64,000 bases of DNA, from assembly GCA_028622995.1 (NCBI GenBank), contig JAJQJQ010000120.1:1-64000 (forward strand), written 5' to 3'. Origin of the DNA: Panagrolaimus kolymaensis (lineage: Eukaryota; Nematoda; Chromadorea; Rhabditida; Panagrolaimidae). A program made the translations under genes and the position numbers. The first letter of the stretch is position 1, and each line of letters begins with the position of its first letter. Under the pieces are notes generated by a model. It did not search any database and was not told where the DNA came from. It saw nothing but the letters and a program-made list of their open reading frames with translations. Below, piece after piece: positions 1 to 12,188 of this stretch.

Positions 1-1763
1 ACATCTCCAAAGCAGCCACCAAAAGATAAACAACTCCTTCCAAAGAAGCGCAAAAATTTGGAAGAAGTTACAACAAAGGTAAAGTATTTCTTTCTAAGTT
101 TTTTAAAGTACCAAAGTTTTTTTAGCCTTCAAAACAAATGTGCCAAATAGCTTCGAATATGGAGGAAGATAAAGAAAATGATGGTAAAAAGGATATGTTA
201 ACATATCTGCCAAGTGAAATTCTTGTAAGCTTATCTAAATACTCAACATTTAATTTTTGGAGTTATATGATTGCATAAAATTTTAGGAAAAAATCTTTAA
301 TCAAGTTTCTTTTAATGATCTCTTCCGAATTGAAAAGGTCAATAAACACCTTCGAAAAGTTGTAATGAATGTTGTATGGCCAAAGAAGGAAGTATTTGAT
401 CGTGAAACTGTTATTAAACATACAAAGTTAAAAGATCTTAACTTAGAGCAAGAAAAAGTAAAAACCTTAACTGACTTGAATGGAATCACAAATACATCGG
501 TTTGTTTTTTATAAAAGATATAAAAAACAATTTACCATTTTACACTTTTAGGTCGAATTGATTCTATCCCGAGCTAATATAAAGTATCTCGATGTTTCTA
601 TGTATTATCGTAAAGTTGGGGCATCAATTTGTTCGATGTTAAATATGGCACCTCAATTAATTAGTCTTAATTTATCAAAAATTAATTTAACTAAAGCAAG
701 TTTGAATCACATTGCTAGATTATGTCCAAACTTAGAACAGCTTATTATTAAAGATATTAAAACAGACAGAATTACAAAAAGTGAAGTAGAAAAGGGATTA
801 AAAAATGTTTTTATTAAATGCAAAAATCTCAAATATTTAGACATTTCTGGCAATTGTGATTTAAAAGGTGAAAGCTTCGAATATGTTCCATCACAATTAC
901 TTTATTTAAATATCGCTGCCTGTTTTCATGTTACTTCACAAGCAATGTGTATTTTATCTGAGAAAGCTAAAAATCTTAAAACTTTAGTTTTGGAATTCTA
1001 TACCGATCCAACGGACCTTGATCAGTGGCTAAAAAAATTTACAAAACTACAGTTTATTGAATTTACTCTCCATCAATTGTTCTATCCTTCTTTAATTAAT
1101 TTATCAAATTTGGAAAATTTGGAAATGGTAACTCTTGAAATTTCCTTCTCCACTCAAACTTTGGAATATCTTCAATACTGTCCAAAATTAAAAGCTTTGA
1201 ATTTAAAGAATATCCATCACGAAAAACATGATTGGAAAAGAGAATTTGAAATATTAAAAACCCTTAAATCATTAAAATACTTAAAACTCGTTAATTTTTG
1301 TGGCTTAGAAGGACTCATCGATTTTGTTCAATATTCTCAAATTCAGGTTTGTTACATTTGAAAATTAATAAGACATTCCAAAAAATAACTTTTAATCTTT
1401 TCAGTACTTATTCCTTGATGAATGCGACGATGTATCAGATAAAATAATTAAAGAACTTATAACAGAATGCAATGTAAGTAAAATTATTAACAAAAAAATA
1501 CTAAACCAAAAAACAATCCTTTTTAGTCATTGACACACTTTGAATTACATCACGAGCATAAAAATTACAATAATCTTTTGATGGAAATTCTTCCTGAAGA
1601 AAATTCATCGCATTCAAACATTCTCAAGCTTGTTATTGATAAAAAAGGGGTTCAGGAAATTCCTCCATGCAAATGGTGTGAAGTTATTATCAGTAACGAA
1701 GATGAAGAAGAATCTCCATTTGATCATTTCACTAATGTTCGTAAGCAATATTCCAAACAATAA
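1..1763 (+). CDS. F-box/LRR protein, locus 1 (5' end outside window)
   Basis: Probable substrate receptor of an SCF-type ubiquitin ligase: an F-box that would bind Skp1 followed by leucine-rich repeats. Exons 1-78 (partial), 126-224, 287-499, 552-1346, 1405-1473 and 1527-1763; every intron is phase 0 and the frame closes. The F-box starts with LPSEIL at the end of exon 2 and continues EKIFNQVSFNDLF; a conserved VVWPKKEVFDRETVIKHTK stretch follows. The 795-nt exon encodes about 265 residues of LRRs (LKYLDISGN, LLYLNIA, LKALNLK). The last exon ends with the family signature CKWCEV...SPFDHFTNVRKQY. The N-terminal tail is basic (PKKRKN). Nearest relative in the window is locus 3. Intact over the visible part. 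The F-box/LRR assignment is confident; substrate and expression are unknown. Confidence 0.85.
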
Positions 1764-2352
1764 TTTTTTTCTTTTTTGATTGAAGCAATGGGGTCCGGAT
1801 GATCATCCCTTTCATGTTCATACTTTAATTTTTTTGTTTGCAGTATTTATACTTTTATTTTGTTTTTGTTCTATTTATTAAAAACGTGATATGTGCTTTC
1901 GAGTACCGTTTTCTGAATTGTATTTTTTATTTAATAAAATTTGAATAATACTGTTAAAACTAATTTAAATTGGATCAAGTTCCGAAGAACACTCGATAAC
2001 CAAGTTGCCCAATGTTTTCGTTGGCCGCAGTCTTTTCTCTGATAGATGTTCAATAAACAATTCGTTACAAACCAACTAAATTAACAAAATATTTACCTTT
2101 GAAAAAATCAATAGTAGGATCTGTAATATACATTTAAAAATTTCTTGGTTTTATTATGAAATTGGATTGTTTAAATAGCAAATTAATGGTTACTTTCTTG
2201 TGACAAAAAAATGTGCAATCATTCAAAAAATAATTATTCAAATTATTGGCGTTGAGTTCTAAAAAACATAATTTATTCATCGGATATTCATTTAATCAAA
2301 ATAAATGAATCGATCAATCTTTTTTTGGCGCTGCAATTAAAATGCTCTAACG
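1764..2352. other. Intergenic spacer between loci 1 and 2
   Basis: AT-rich, no coding exon recognised. It should hold the 3' UTR of locus 1 and the promoter of locus 2. The only conserved element seen is the TTTTTTGGCG motif just before the locus 2 start. Confidence 0.6.
2325..2340 (+). promoter_or_regulatory. Conserved T6GGCG upstream motif, locus 2
   Basis: TTTTTTGGCGCTGCAATT lies about 15 bp before the ATG at 2353. Similar T-run plus GGCG motifs precede at least eight other F-box/LRR loci here. It could be a promoter element (TTTGGCGC resembles an E2F site) or part of a trans-splice acceptor region. Confidence 0.45.
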
Positions 2353-4220
2353 ATGTCTGGAGAAGATGCGAGTGCTTCAACTTCCAAGCAAAATTTGAAA
2401 CGTAAAAGTAAAAATTCTAACGTTGCTTCAAAAAAGGTAAATCATTTTTTTTAAATTGTAAAAGATCCTCTCGATTATATCTTTTTAAGCTTTCAAAAAT
2501 ATCGCCAATAGAAGCTTCCAACATTGTAGCAGAGAGAGATGAAGACGCAGACAAAAATGATTTTTTATCAAATCTTCCAAACGAAATCCTTGTAAACTTT
2601 TTTCCAAGATATTAGTTTAGGAGTTCTATAGTATTTTCAATTTTCAGGAAAAAATATTAAAAGCCTTTTCATTCGATGATTTGTTTACGCTGGAACGAGT
2701 GAATAAAAGCTTTCGAGAAATTGCTTTGAAAGTTGGATGGCCAAGAAAGGAAAGATTTGATCATGAAACGATTATCAAATATACTAAATATCAATATTTC
2801 AAGAAAGGACTTTCCTCAAAGCAAAAAAATTTACATAGAATTGCCCACCAAAAATCTGTTAGTTTTTTTTCTCTGAGAATTTTCTCGAATTTTTTTAAAT
2901 TCAGTTTTAGTGATTTTTTTTTAATGCTTTTTGTGAGTTTTTAAATTCAATGTGATTAAGTTAATCTAAACTAAGTATGATTATGAATTTTATAACTTAT
3001 ATATGTATGTTTTTGAATGCCAAATTTTAGGTCGAAGCTATTTTATCTCGAGCTAATATAAAGTATCTCGATCTTTCACTGTATTATCGTAAAGTTGGGG
3101 CATCAATTTGTTCGATGTTAAATATGGCACCCCAAATGATTGAACTTGATTTATCAAATATTGAATTGAAAAAAGAAAGTTTGAATAATGTAGCACAATT
3201 CTGCCCATTGTTAGAAAAATTAACACTTGAAGGATGCATTACAAAGAAGGAAACAGAAAAGGTTTAATAGATATTTACATTCAATGCAAAAATCTCAAAT
3301 ATCTCAACCTTTCCAAAAATCATTTGGGTAATAGCTTCGAATATATTCCATCTCAATTGCTTTATTTAAATCTTGCCAATTGTAATGATATCCATTCAGA
3401 TCCAATGTTTGTTTTAGCTGAAAAAGCCATTAATCTTGAAACACTCATTTTGGATCGTTATTATGACCGGACGGACTTTAATAAATGGTTAAAAAATTTA
3501 ACAAATTTGAGATTCTTTGAATTTAACAACAATGATTCAAACCACATTAGCTTTCCGTCCATCGATTTATCACATAACAAGAATTTAGAAATGGTTTGCT
3601 TTATCCAAAACAAAGGTTTTACAACACAAAGCTTAGAATTTCTACAAAAGTGTCCAAAAATTAAAGCACTGAATATAAAACATATTTGTGGAGAAAATCA
3701 TAATTGGCAAAGGAAATACGAAATATTAAAAAATTTTAGAAATATAAAATATTGTAAATTTGAATGTGTTTCTAGTTTCGGTGGACTCATTGATTTTATT
3801 CAATCTTCTCAAATTCAGGTAAATATTTACAGAAAATTTTTGTCTTCAATCATAGATAGTTTTTATGTTTTCAGTATTTATCCATTAATGACGGTCATGA
3901 TTTAAAAGATGAAGCAATTAAATCAATAATTACTGAATGCAATGTACGTTTTTTTGAGACAAAAAATAAAAAAGATTTAAAAAATCCTTTTAGTCATTAA
4001 CTCACTTTGAGTTGCACCAACTTAATCTAAATTATAACGGTCTCTTGATGGAAATACTCTCCGAAGAAAATCTTCAACGTTCAAACACTCTCAAACTTGT
4101 TATTGATAAAAGGGTGACTATGTTTTTCCTCCTTGTGAATGGTGTGAAATTCATTTTTGCAGCGGTACCTCTCCTTTTGATGACTTTACTGATGTTCGAA
4201 AACAATTTTTCATAGAATAA
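2353..4220 (+). pseudogene. F-box/LRR locus 2, two frameshifts
   Basis: Same plan as locus 1: exons 2353-2436, 2490-2591, 2648-2857, 3031-3818, 3875-3943 and 3994-4220. N-terminus MSGEDASASTSKQNLKRK, then LPNEIL and EKILKAFSFDDLF. Two reading-frame breaks are visible against paralogues. Near 3260, GAAAAGGTTTAATAG has lost one G relative to GAAAAGGG, so the LRR frame meets TAA-TAG before resuming one base over as KGLIDIYIQCKN. Near 4110-4125 the last exon shifts again, and only the alternative frame gives PPCEWCEI...SPFDDFTDVRKQF ending at 4220. The intron at 2858-3030 is longer than its roughly 50-bp counterparts. Most likely a young pseudogene; two assembly indels are the alternative. Confidence 0.75.
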
Positions 4221-4518
4221 CTTTGTTCACTCATTTTGATATAGAGGAGTCCCAGAAAAAATGCATTATAATTACTTACTTTTTTTGTAAACAAAGCTTG
4301 TAATTACTACCATATTTTTGTCTTATTTGTTTTTATCAATGTGACTGGAAAAAGACTAATGCCTAATCAAATAGTTATTTAAAAATATTTTTTTTTATTT
4401 TCTCTTGGCCTTTTGCCAGGAATAAATTTCTATTATTTATGTTGCGCTATTTTTTTTCTTCGAAAGGTTGAAGAAATAAATCTGATTTTTTAACACAAAA
4501 AATTAGTTTTTTTTCAGT

Positions 4519-6286
4519 ATGTTTGAAGAAAGGGCGAAAACAATTTTATTCTTAACTAAAACCCATTCATTGAAGCGGAAAAATACAGGAGAAATTTCAA
4601 AGACGGTAAACTTTTTATGGAAATTCATTACAATGGCCGAGAATTGTTTTTTAGACTCTAAAACATTCAAGACTAAATGCTTCAATTCTGGTTAAAGAAG
4701 AAGATAATGAATATAATGTTAAAAAAGATATGTTAACAAGCCTGCCAAAGGAAATGCTTGTAAGCTTTCCACATCCTTAAATATTAATTTTAGAGTTATT
4801 ATTGATCGCAAATTTTCAGGCAAAAATCTTTGATCAGGTTTCATTTAATGATTTATTCAAACTTGAACAAGTTAATAAACGGCTTCGAGATGTTGTATTG
4901 AAGGTTGTTTGGCCAAAGAAGGAAGTATTTGATCGTGAAACTATTATTAAACATACAAAGTTACAAGACCTTAAAAGTAAACGGGTATGCTTAAAAACGC
5001 TTACTGATTTGAACGGAATCACAAATAAATCGGTCAGTTTTTGTAAAATATACACAGAGCAAGCTTATCATTTCACAAATTTAGGTCGAAATTATTTTAT
5101 CTCGAGCTAATATAAAGTATCTCGATGTTTCCATGTACTCCCGTAAAGTTGGCTCATCAGTTTGTTCCATGTTATATAACACACCTCAATTGATTAGCCT
5201 TAATTTATCAAAAATTAATATAAGTGAAACAAGCTTGAATCATATAGCAAGATTATGTCCAAAGCTAGAACAACTTATTATCAAAAATATTAAAGCAGAT
5301 AGCATCACAAAAAGCGAGGTAGAAAAGGGATTAAAAAATGTTTTTATTAAATGCAAAAATCTGAAATATTTGGACATTTCTGGCAATACTGATTTAAAAG
5401 GTGAAAGCTTCAAATATGTTCCATCACAATTACTTTATTTAAATATCGCTGGCTGCTCTGATGTTACTTCACAAGCCATATGTATTTTATCTGAAAAAGC
5501 TAAAAATCTTAAAACTCTAATTGTGGATGGCTTTAAAAATCGAAGTGACCCTGATAAGTGGCTAAAAAAATTTACAAAACTACGGTTTTTTGAATTCACT
5601 CATCATCAATTGTTTCATCCTTCATTAATTAATTTAAGACATATGAAAGATTTGGAAATGGTAAATTTTGAAATAAATGACTCCACTCAAGCTTTGGAAT
5701 CTCTTCAAGGTTGTCCAAAATTAAATGCTTTGAATTTAAAGAATATCCATCACGAAAAACATGATTTGAATAGAGAATTCGGAATATTAAAAAACCTTAA
5801 ATCTTTAAAACATTTTAAACTCATTCATTTTTGGGGATTAGAAGGACTCATCGATTTTGTTCAATATTCTCAAATTCAGGTTAGTTACATGTGAAATTCA
5901 ATAATACATTTCAAAAAATAACTTTTATTCTTTTCAGTATTTATCCCTTCATGAATGCGACGATGTATCAGATGAAATAATTAAAGAGCTTATAACTCAA
6001 TGCAATGTAAGTAAAATTATTAACAAAAAATTATAATCCAAGGAAAACCCTTTTTTAGTCATTGACACATTTAGAATTGCATAAGCACTTTAGTAATTAC
6101 AATAAACTTTTGCGAAAAATTATATCCGAAGAAAATTCTCCACGTTCAAATATTCTCAAACTTGCTATTTATAGTAAAGAAAATGGAGATTTTCCTCCTT
6201 GTAAATGGTGCGAAGTTGTTTTATATAACGACGTTTCTCCTTTTGATCATTTCACTAATGTTCGAAATCAATATTTCAATCATTAA
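4519..6286 (+). CDS. F-box/LRR protein, locus 3
   Basis: Exons 4519-4605, 4655-4759, 4820-5032, 5085-5879, 5938-6006 and 6059-6286, all phase 0, giving about 498 residues with no break. A basic N-terminus (LKRKNTGEISKT) precedes LPKEML and the F-box AKIFDQVSFNDLFKLEQVNK (about residues 59-105). The LRR exon spans about residues 136-400, and the C-terminal cap ends CKWCEVV...SPFDHFTNVRNQYF. The ATG at 4519 opens the first exon that aligns with its relatives; an upstream exon like the 24-codon one of the 14.8-kb gene was not found, so the true start could differ. Very close to locus 1 over the LRR exon, which suggests recent duplication. Likely an SCF substrate receptor; ligand unknown. Confidence 0.85.
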
Positions 6287-6551
6287 TTTTGTTATTTACA
6301 TATTGAGATTTTATTCTCTCTTACATTTTATTTTTACTTACAATGTTCGTTTTTGTTTTTCTTTTAAATTTTTATCAAACTTTTTATTAATTCTGCTTGA
6401 TTTAACTTTTATATAAACATTTAGAAATTTAAAAAAATGTAGCCACAACATCAAAGATAGATGGGGGGAAAATGGTTTTTTACAAGCTGCCATGATGAGC
6501 TATGCAAATGAAAAAAATAAGAAAAAATAAAATGGTGTCATATTTTTAAAT
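6287..6551. other. Spacer between convergent genes
   Basis: Holds the 3' side of locus 3 and the broken 3' side of the reverse-strand acetyltransferase copy. I searched it by eye for the missing last two exons of that copy and did not find them. Confidence 0.55.
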
Positions 6552-7259
6552 TTAGACGACAAACCTCATAAATTTTGGATGAACGCCCAAAGCAATTCCA
6601 AAACCTAAATTTTTGACATCTTTTGGAAGAAATTTTCCAATTTGTGAAATACATACATCACTGAGAACCGCAATTCGACTTGCATTAGAATTATAAGGTT
6701 TGGCTTGGATATCTGAAGAAAAAAATATTTTTTTATATGCAACTTTTAAGAGAGATTTCAATCAAATCACCTTTGGTATAATCATTTTTAATCAAAAACT
6801 TTGGATTTGTATGAAATAATTCTCCATTAAAAAGCTCGAAATATTCATCTGGAGTGTAATAAGTTCGTAATGCAGCGGCAACGAGCTTTTCATCCTCAAA
6901 AATCAACCATGTCACGGGTTTTTCAAGAGCTTGAGCTGCTCTATCATACGAAAATTGTTCCATATCTTCGAAAGATGCATCTAAAGCATTATTTTCGTCA
7001 AAAAAAAACAAATTAAAGTAAAAAATCCAGCAAACTTACCTAACGAATTTCGAAGAGGATTATTATTAGTAAAATGAAAATTAAAAAAATTTGCAACTAT
7101 CACCAAATCATTTTTATCTGCAATTTCAAATCTTAAGGAATGGCTTTCAACGCCGTTTTTCAAATGCCATTCTGGAATTATAACCTTTCGTTCATTCTTT
7201 TTCCGTGTATCCAAATAAAATCCATCGTGAAGAGGTAAACGAGGAAAGTCTTTAGACAT
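6552..7259 (-). pseudogene. GNAT-like acetyltransferase, 3'-truncated duplicate
   Basis: Reverse-strand exons 7040-7259, 6771-6980 and 6565-6712 match the first three exons of the gene at 12897-13987 in length (220, 210, 148 nt), phase and sequence: MSKDFPRLPLHDGFYLDT, then EDMEQFSYDRAAQALEKP, then GFGIALGVHPKFMR. The exons carrying SGLNKKLRFEMSQQWKDF and the C-terminus are absent, so the acetyl-CoA-binding half of a GNAT fold would be lost. Reading past the third exon meets a stop at 6552. The copy ends next to the convergent F-box/LRR locus 3, consistent with a duplication breakpoint near 6565. Probably non-functional; a transcript using an unrecognised new 3' exon cannot be excluded. Confidence 0.65.
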
Positions 7260-7587
7260 TAATTGTATTTTTCTGCGACGATTGTAGTGTAGCCTGTTTT
7301 ACCAAAAAAAAGAAAGGAAAATTGATAATAAATGTTTCTTTTCTTTTTTTTGAGCGTTTTAAAATTACATACTTGTTTTATTTTTGATGAAAAAGAAATG
7401 ATTATTGATTGATAAAAATAAAAACGAGTAAAGATGGAAGTTGATGATGTCTCGCAAAAATCTTCGACAACGTGATAAAAAAAGAAAAATCTCAACTTTA
7501 TTTGTTCTTTTGAACCCAAATATTTATTTTGAGAAAAATATACGAATAAAGTATGTAGTCGCAAAATAGTAGTTTTGCACTTTATTA
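6565..7587. repeat. Segmental duplication, copy A
   Basis: Homologous to about 13287-14337 in the same orientation. The match covers the three acetyltransferase exons, their introns and about 330 bp upstream, up to a shared GTAGTTTTGCACTTTATT. Indels in the upstream part break open frames between copies, which supports the MSKDF start in both. Confidence 0.75.
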
Positions 7588-8171
7588 TATTTAAAGTTAC
7601 AAAAAAGGTCTTTATTCATTAAAAAAAGTACATACATAAAATAAAATACATAGTAAAGGCAACAAACAATTTAATCAAATACTCTATCATTTTCATCTTC
7701 AACTTTAACAGGAACAGGTACTTGCCAATGATGAGCAAAAGCATTTTCATCCAAATCCATTCGATCTGCTTTGAACCATTTTCGTCTGGTGAGATAAACG
7801 ATTGCACTAAGTGCTAATAACAAGAACACTCTAAAATAATCCTTTATGAAATGAGAGAAAGAGAAAAGGAAACTTACACAACAATGATAACAAGAAACCA
7901 TGGTGAGAAAGATGCTGATTCAATAGGAATTTCAGATGATGAATTCATATAAGTTGGTGGCTCTGTAGTAGTTGTAATATTTGGTTGTTCATATTCGATT
8001 TCAACTTTCACTGCTGGACCCTGAAAACAAGTAACATAAAAATGTTCAGTATTAGAGAAAATGTTGCTTACCGTAACAAAACCAAAACTATCGCAACCAA
8101 GATCTTTATGAGCATATATATCCAAAAATTCAACAACGTATTTGTCACCAATTTCATGCTTACATAATATA

Positions 8172-9546
8172 TTGGCTTGTTCGGAAAGTCCTGCCCATGA
8201 CAAAATCAGTTGGCCAACTATGAGAATGAAGGTTTATAAAATGGGGTTTGTGGATGTTTGTAGACCCAATAAATGGGCTTTCGACGGGTGAAAAAGGTTT
8301 AGATACTATATTGATAATTTTGGAGTTCTGAGCCATTTAATTATTAAGATGCCATTTTTCAACCGAACAGACTCCTAATTCGCCTTGGAAAATTTGAATT
8401 TGACTTGAAATCGCTAGAAAACAGCAAATTCAATGTTTTTACATATGAATTAACTAAAATATATTGATATCCTTGAAAGAAGTTTGCATTTTTTAAGCCA
8501 TCTTTAGCTTTGATGGAGCAACATGGCTATGTTGCTAAAAAATGAATATTTCGCCAATGTTATTGTTACTTTTTGTTATATTTAGCATTTTTAAGGTGTT
8601 TAATAATTATTCTGAAAGTTTCATATCAAAACATTGTCAAAAACTTAATTTTTGATAGCCATTTTGGTGTATCAACCAAATAGAGCAACATAGAGCCATA
8701 TAGAGCAAAATATGGATGGTCCATTTTTGTAAACCTCATTCCATTTTTTACACCATTTTTAGCTATTTTCTCGCTAGAAATAGAGGAATTTTAGCTTTAA
8801 AAGAACGGTAAATAAACATTTACCACTTATCAAAGGTATTTCTTACAATGGCCTTTATGAATACAAGCATTTTGAAGAATGCGCCATTTTGATATTAATT
8901 GGCGACAAGATAAATAAAAACAGTTACAAATTAGTTATTCATAGAGAAAAAATAGCTAAAAATGGTGTAAAAAATGGAATGAGGTTTACAAAAATGGACC
9001 ATCCATATTTTGCTCTATATGGCTCTATGCTGCTCTATTTGGTTGATACACCAAAATGGCTATCAAAAATTAAGTTTTTGACAATGTTTTGATATGAAAC
9101 TTTCAGAATAATTATTAAACACCTTAAAAATGCTAAATATAACAAAAAGTAACAATAACATTGGCGAAATATTCATTTTTTAGCAACATAGCCATGTTGC
9201 TCCATCAAAGCTAAAGATGGCTTAAAAAATGCAAACTTCTTTCAAGGATATCAATATATTTTAGTTAATTCATATGTAAAAACATTGAATTTGCTGTTTT
9301 CTAGCGATTTCAAGTCAAATTCAAATTTTCCAAGGCGAATTAGGAGTCTGTTCGGTTGAAAAATGGCATCTTAATAATTAAATGGCTCAGAACTCCAAAA
9401 TTATCAATATAGTATCTAAACCTTTTTCACCCGTCGAAAGCCCATTTATTGGGTCTACAAACATCCACAAACCCCATTTTATAAACCTTCATTCTCATAG
9501 TTGGCCAACTGATTTTGTCATGGGCAGGACTTTCCGAACAAGCCAA
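8172..9546. mobile_element. Long-inverted-repeat mariner-like MITE, copy 1
   Basis: 1,375 bp flanked by TA at 8170-8171 and 9547-9548. The arms (about 598 bp, 8172-8769 and 8949-9546) are near-perfect inverted repeats around a centre of about 179 bp. The ends read TTGGCTTGTTCGGAAAGTCC. TA duplication and the TTGG...GTTC end fit a Tc1/mariner-type non-autonomous element; no transposase is encoded. It is inserted in a coding exon of the membrane-protein gene. The copy at 58335-59709 is the same element in reverse orientation. Confidence 0.85.
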
Positions 9547-10961
9547 TATCATTATTGTATTCCAATGGTTTTTGTAATGGTGAAGCAATGCGGATAAATG
9601 GTGATCGATAATAGAGAGCTTGTTCAAATAACTTGGCACCATAAATCTTTGTTGAATAATCATCATATCCACGAGGTGATACTTGAAGGAAGTTGGTTTG
9701 ATACAAGTAATAAGTACAATCTTCTCTTTCAAACAAACGCAATGTGATCCTGAAAATGAAAAGTAATTAGACATAGAGAAAAAAAATATGTACATTTCGT
9801 TGCACAATCAATCAAGTTTTTAGTTTGTCATCGAATGTTTGTTAACGTGACAATCACGTTTAGAAGCCTTTTAATGGACAATATGTATTAACCAAAAATA
9901 AAAAGTATTCGTATAAAAGTCTAATATATGGTACAAGCAAATAACTATAACTTACTTTGTACCGTGACATTTTGGTATATCAAACAAGAAAGCAGGAATA
10001 TGTGTTGAATCAGCTGGTTTTAAGAAAGTCATTCTTTGATACTCTTTATTTGTTAGGACTTTGATTCTTGGCCATCCATCTTGGACAAAGGTAATATTAG
10101 GTGCAAATTCAGCTGGAACTTCATTTGTTGAATACAAATATCGATGTTTTGAATCAGGTTGAAGAGTGGAAGGCTTCGGTCGTACAACATTGAATGGATT
10201 TGTATCTTCTTTACTTGATGAAACCAAAGCATAGAAGCATCGATCATTATAATCATATCCAGGATAATATTTTGTAACACCAATATGCGATTTTAGCTTT
10301 GATGAATTCATGATTTTGATGTTTTTCAGTAGCATAAGCAAACGGCGTATTTTGTTTACATTCTTCGAAGATTTGCTTGAAAGTTTGACTCTCCATAACC
10401 ACGAAAATTTTGGCATCGATAACAATGGATTTTGAAGTTGGTGATAAGTTTACTTGAAATTCAGATCCGCCTAAAAAACCAAGATTAAAGCATATATCAC
10501 GAAGTAAAGTAGTAACATCCATAACATAATAAAGGCAATAATGTTCATTGATAGTCGTATAACAAAAAGTGTGTCCAGTTAAAGCGAATAGTAAGAATGG
10601 TTAAAAGAAAGTTACTCACCACATAAGCATGTTCCATCATTTTTACCAATTTCACATTCAATATAACCATCATCGCCATTGGCATGGATTTTCAAATAGA
10701 ATTGTAACATATGATAACAGACGGGACCATCTTCATGAATAGAAACAAATTTGACATTTGGAAATTCTTCAAGCTTTATTTCAACATCCAACGATTCGAA
10801 TGAATTCAATACAGCGACACTAAAATAAAGAAGAAATGATTAGGTTTGAGTTTGTTCAAAGATGAAACAGCAAAAAGCAACTTTTTCCATTTCTAAGGCT
10901 TTACAAAAAAAGGAACGCATTGCCAAAAGAGTACATTTTTACAATAATAAAAAAAGGTTAA

Positions 10962-11343
10962 AGGACCATGCTCTTTTGATCTTTTTTGAAATTTGTTTTC
11001 AAAACCGCGGCTGGATATTCCATCATGCCGCAACATTGCAAGATGCAAAAGCCTTTGTTCCAATACTTAGAAAAATTTTGGATTATTTTGTTTTTTTCTG
11101 ATGATGCCCATATGTAGCTACTCTTCTAAATAGCTTTACGACACTCATCATATTAAAAGTAATGAATATAGGTAGTATTAATGCTATAAGACTTCATCAT
11201 GTAGGCGAAATTCTCAAAAAAAACAAAAAAATTTCTAAGTATTGGAACAAAGGCTTTTGCATTTTGCAATGTTGCGGCATGATGGAATATCCAGCCGCGG
11301 TTTTGAAAACAAATTTCAAAAAAGATCAAAAGAGCATGGTCCT
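10962..11343. mobile_element. TTAA-flanked inverted-repeat MITE in intron 1
   Basis: 382 bp bounded by TTAA at 10958-10961 and 11344-11347. Arms of about 110 bp start AGGACCATGCTCTTTTGATC and are almost identical in inverse orientation, around an unrelated centre. TTAA target sites are typical of piggyBac-type elements. Because the repeat is palindromic up to the TTAA, the exact end is an inference. The insertion lies beside the splice donor of exon 1 of the reverse-strand membrane-protein gene. Confidence 0.7.
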
Positions 11344-11510
11344 TTAACTTACTTTGGCCCAAGTTGTTCGATTTCATGAATATAAGATTGTTTATCAGCA
11401 TCCATATTTTCATATTTGTTTATAAAATCATGAATAAATTGGTTTATTCCATCAGCCAAAGTAAAAAATAATAACAAAACAACAAAAGTGAAGAAACGTC
11501 CACCTTTCAT

Positions 11511-12188
11511 CGCATCTTTTCATGAAAATGAAAAATGAATGTTTTTTTTTTCATTGATGAATTTTGCAAACAATGAAGCAAGCAATAAATAAATTTACAT
11601 ATTTACATACACTTTGCATGCTTTTTTTTTCATTTTGACTGACAATTTTTATGCAAACTTCATTTGGGTTATTGATAAATTTTTCGTTGAATGTTGCCAA
11701 AAGATTATGATCAACTAATTGCAATATTTGATCTCTTTTTTTCTTCGAGATAAAAACGAATAGAAAAAACTGTTTATAGCGAGCTCTTTCATGCTTTGTA
11801 TATATAATGAGAAAGAAAAAAGGAGAGTGTCGATTTATAAACATATTCTTTATTTATGGAAGAACAGAGTTAATTAACTTTTTTTTATTTTCACTAAGGT
11901 TTTAGTTCTTTGAGAACAACAGATTGACTTCGATGAAATGAATAATTCCACTTAGGCAATTTTCATTTCCTCTTTTTTTTTATGCATAATTGGAAAGAAA
12001 AAATTTGCAGCAATATTGAAAGTTTTTTTTGGTTGCTTTGTTTATTTGAGGGTGGTTGGCAATGAGGTCTAATTTATAAATAAATATAAAAGTAGCATTT
12101 TTTTTTTATGCTCTCCTTTTTTTAATATTTATAATTAAAAATTAAAAATTAAAGTTAAGCGGAATTAGCTACATCTAAACAAAAAAAA
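11511..12188. other. Intergenic, probably divergent promoters
   Basis: Separates the reverse-strand membrane-protein gene from the forward secreted-protein gene. Very AT-rich. A reverse open frame at 11551-11844 has lysine/phenylalanine-rich low-complexity content and no splice or homology support, so I do not call it a gene. Confidence 0.5.

Larger units (their letters stand above)
7671..11510 (-). pseudogene. Signal-peptide single-pass membrane protein gene, broken by a transposon and a frameshift
   Basis: Reverse-strand exons 11353-11510, 10620-10819, 9956-10470, 9547-9749 continued at 8072-8169 beyond a transposon, 7878-8020 and 7671-7830. The protein begins MKGGRFFTFVVLLLFFTLAD (signal peptide). 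It has a Cys-containing ectodomain and a Thr-rich stalk (NITTTTEPPTYMNSSSEIP). A membrane span follows (PWFLVIIVV/VFLLLALSAIVYL), then a short cytoplasmic tail. Removing the 1,375-bp element and one TA joins EYNND to ILCKHEIGDKY exactly in frame. Exon 3 changes frame between about 10253 and 10425; one extra base explains it, and without it the model closes at 491 aa. A TTAA-flanked MITE occupies intron 1. No family recognised. The transposon inside the exon makes a normal product unlikely. Confidence 0.7.

Noticed and set aside
7259..7564. Open frames upstream of the acetyltransferase copies (also 13988-14549)
   Set aside because: The two duplicate copies differ by frame-breaking indels there, so it is not conserved coding sequence.
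8889..9092. 67-codon open frame, repeated identically at 58789-58992
   Set aside because: It lies within the centre and arm of the inverted-repeat element in both copies; identity reflects the element, not a conserved protein.
11551..11844. 97-codon reverse open frame
   Set aside because: Low-complexity composition, no splice frame, no homologue in the window.
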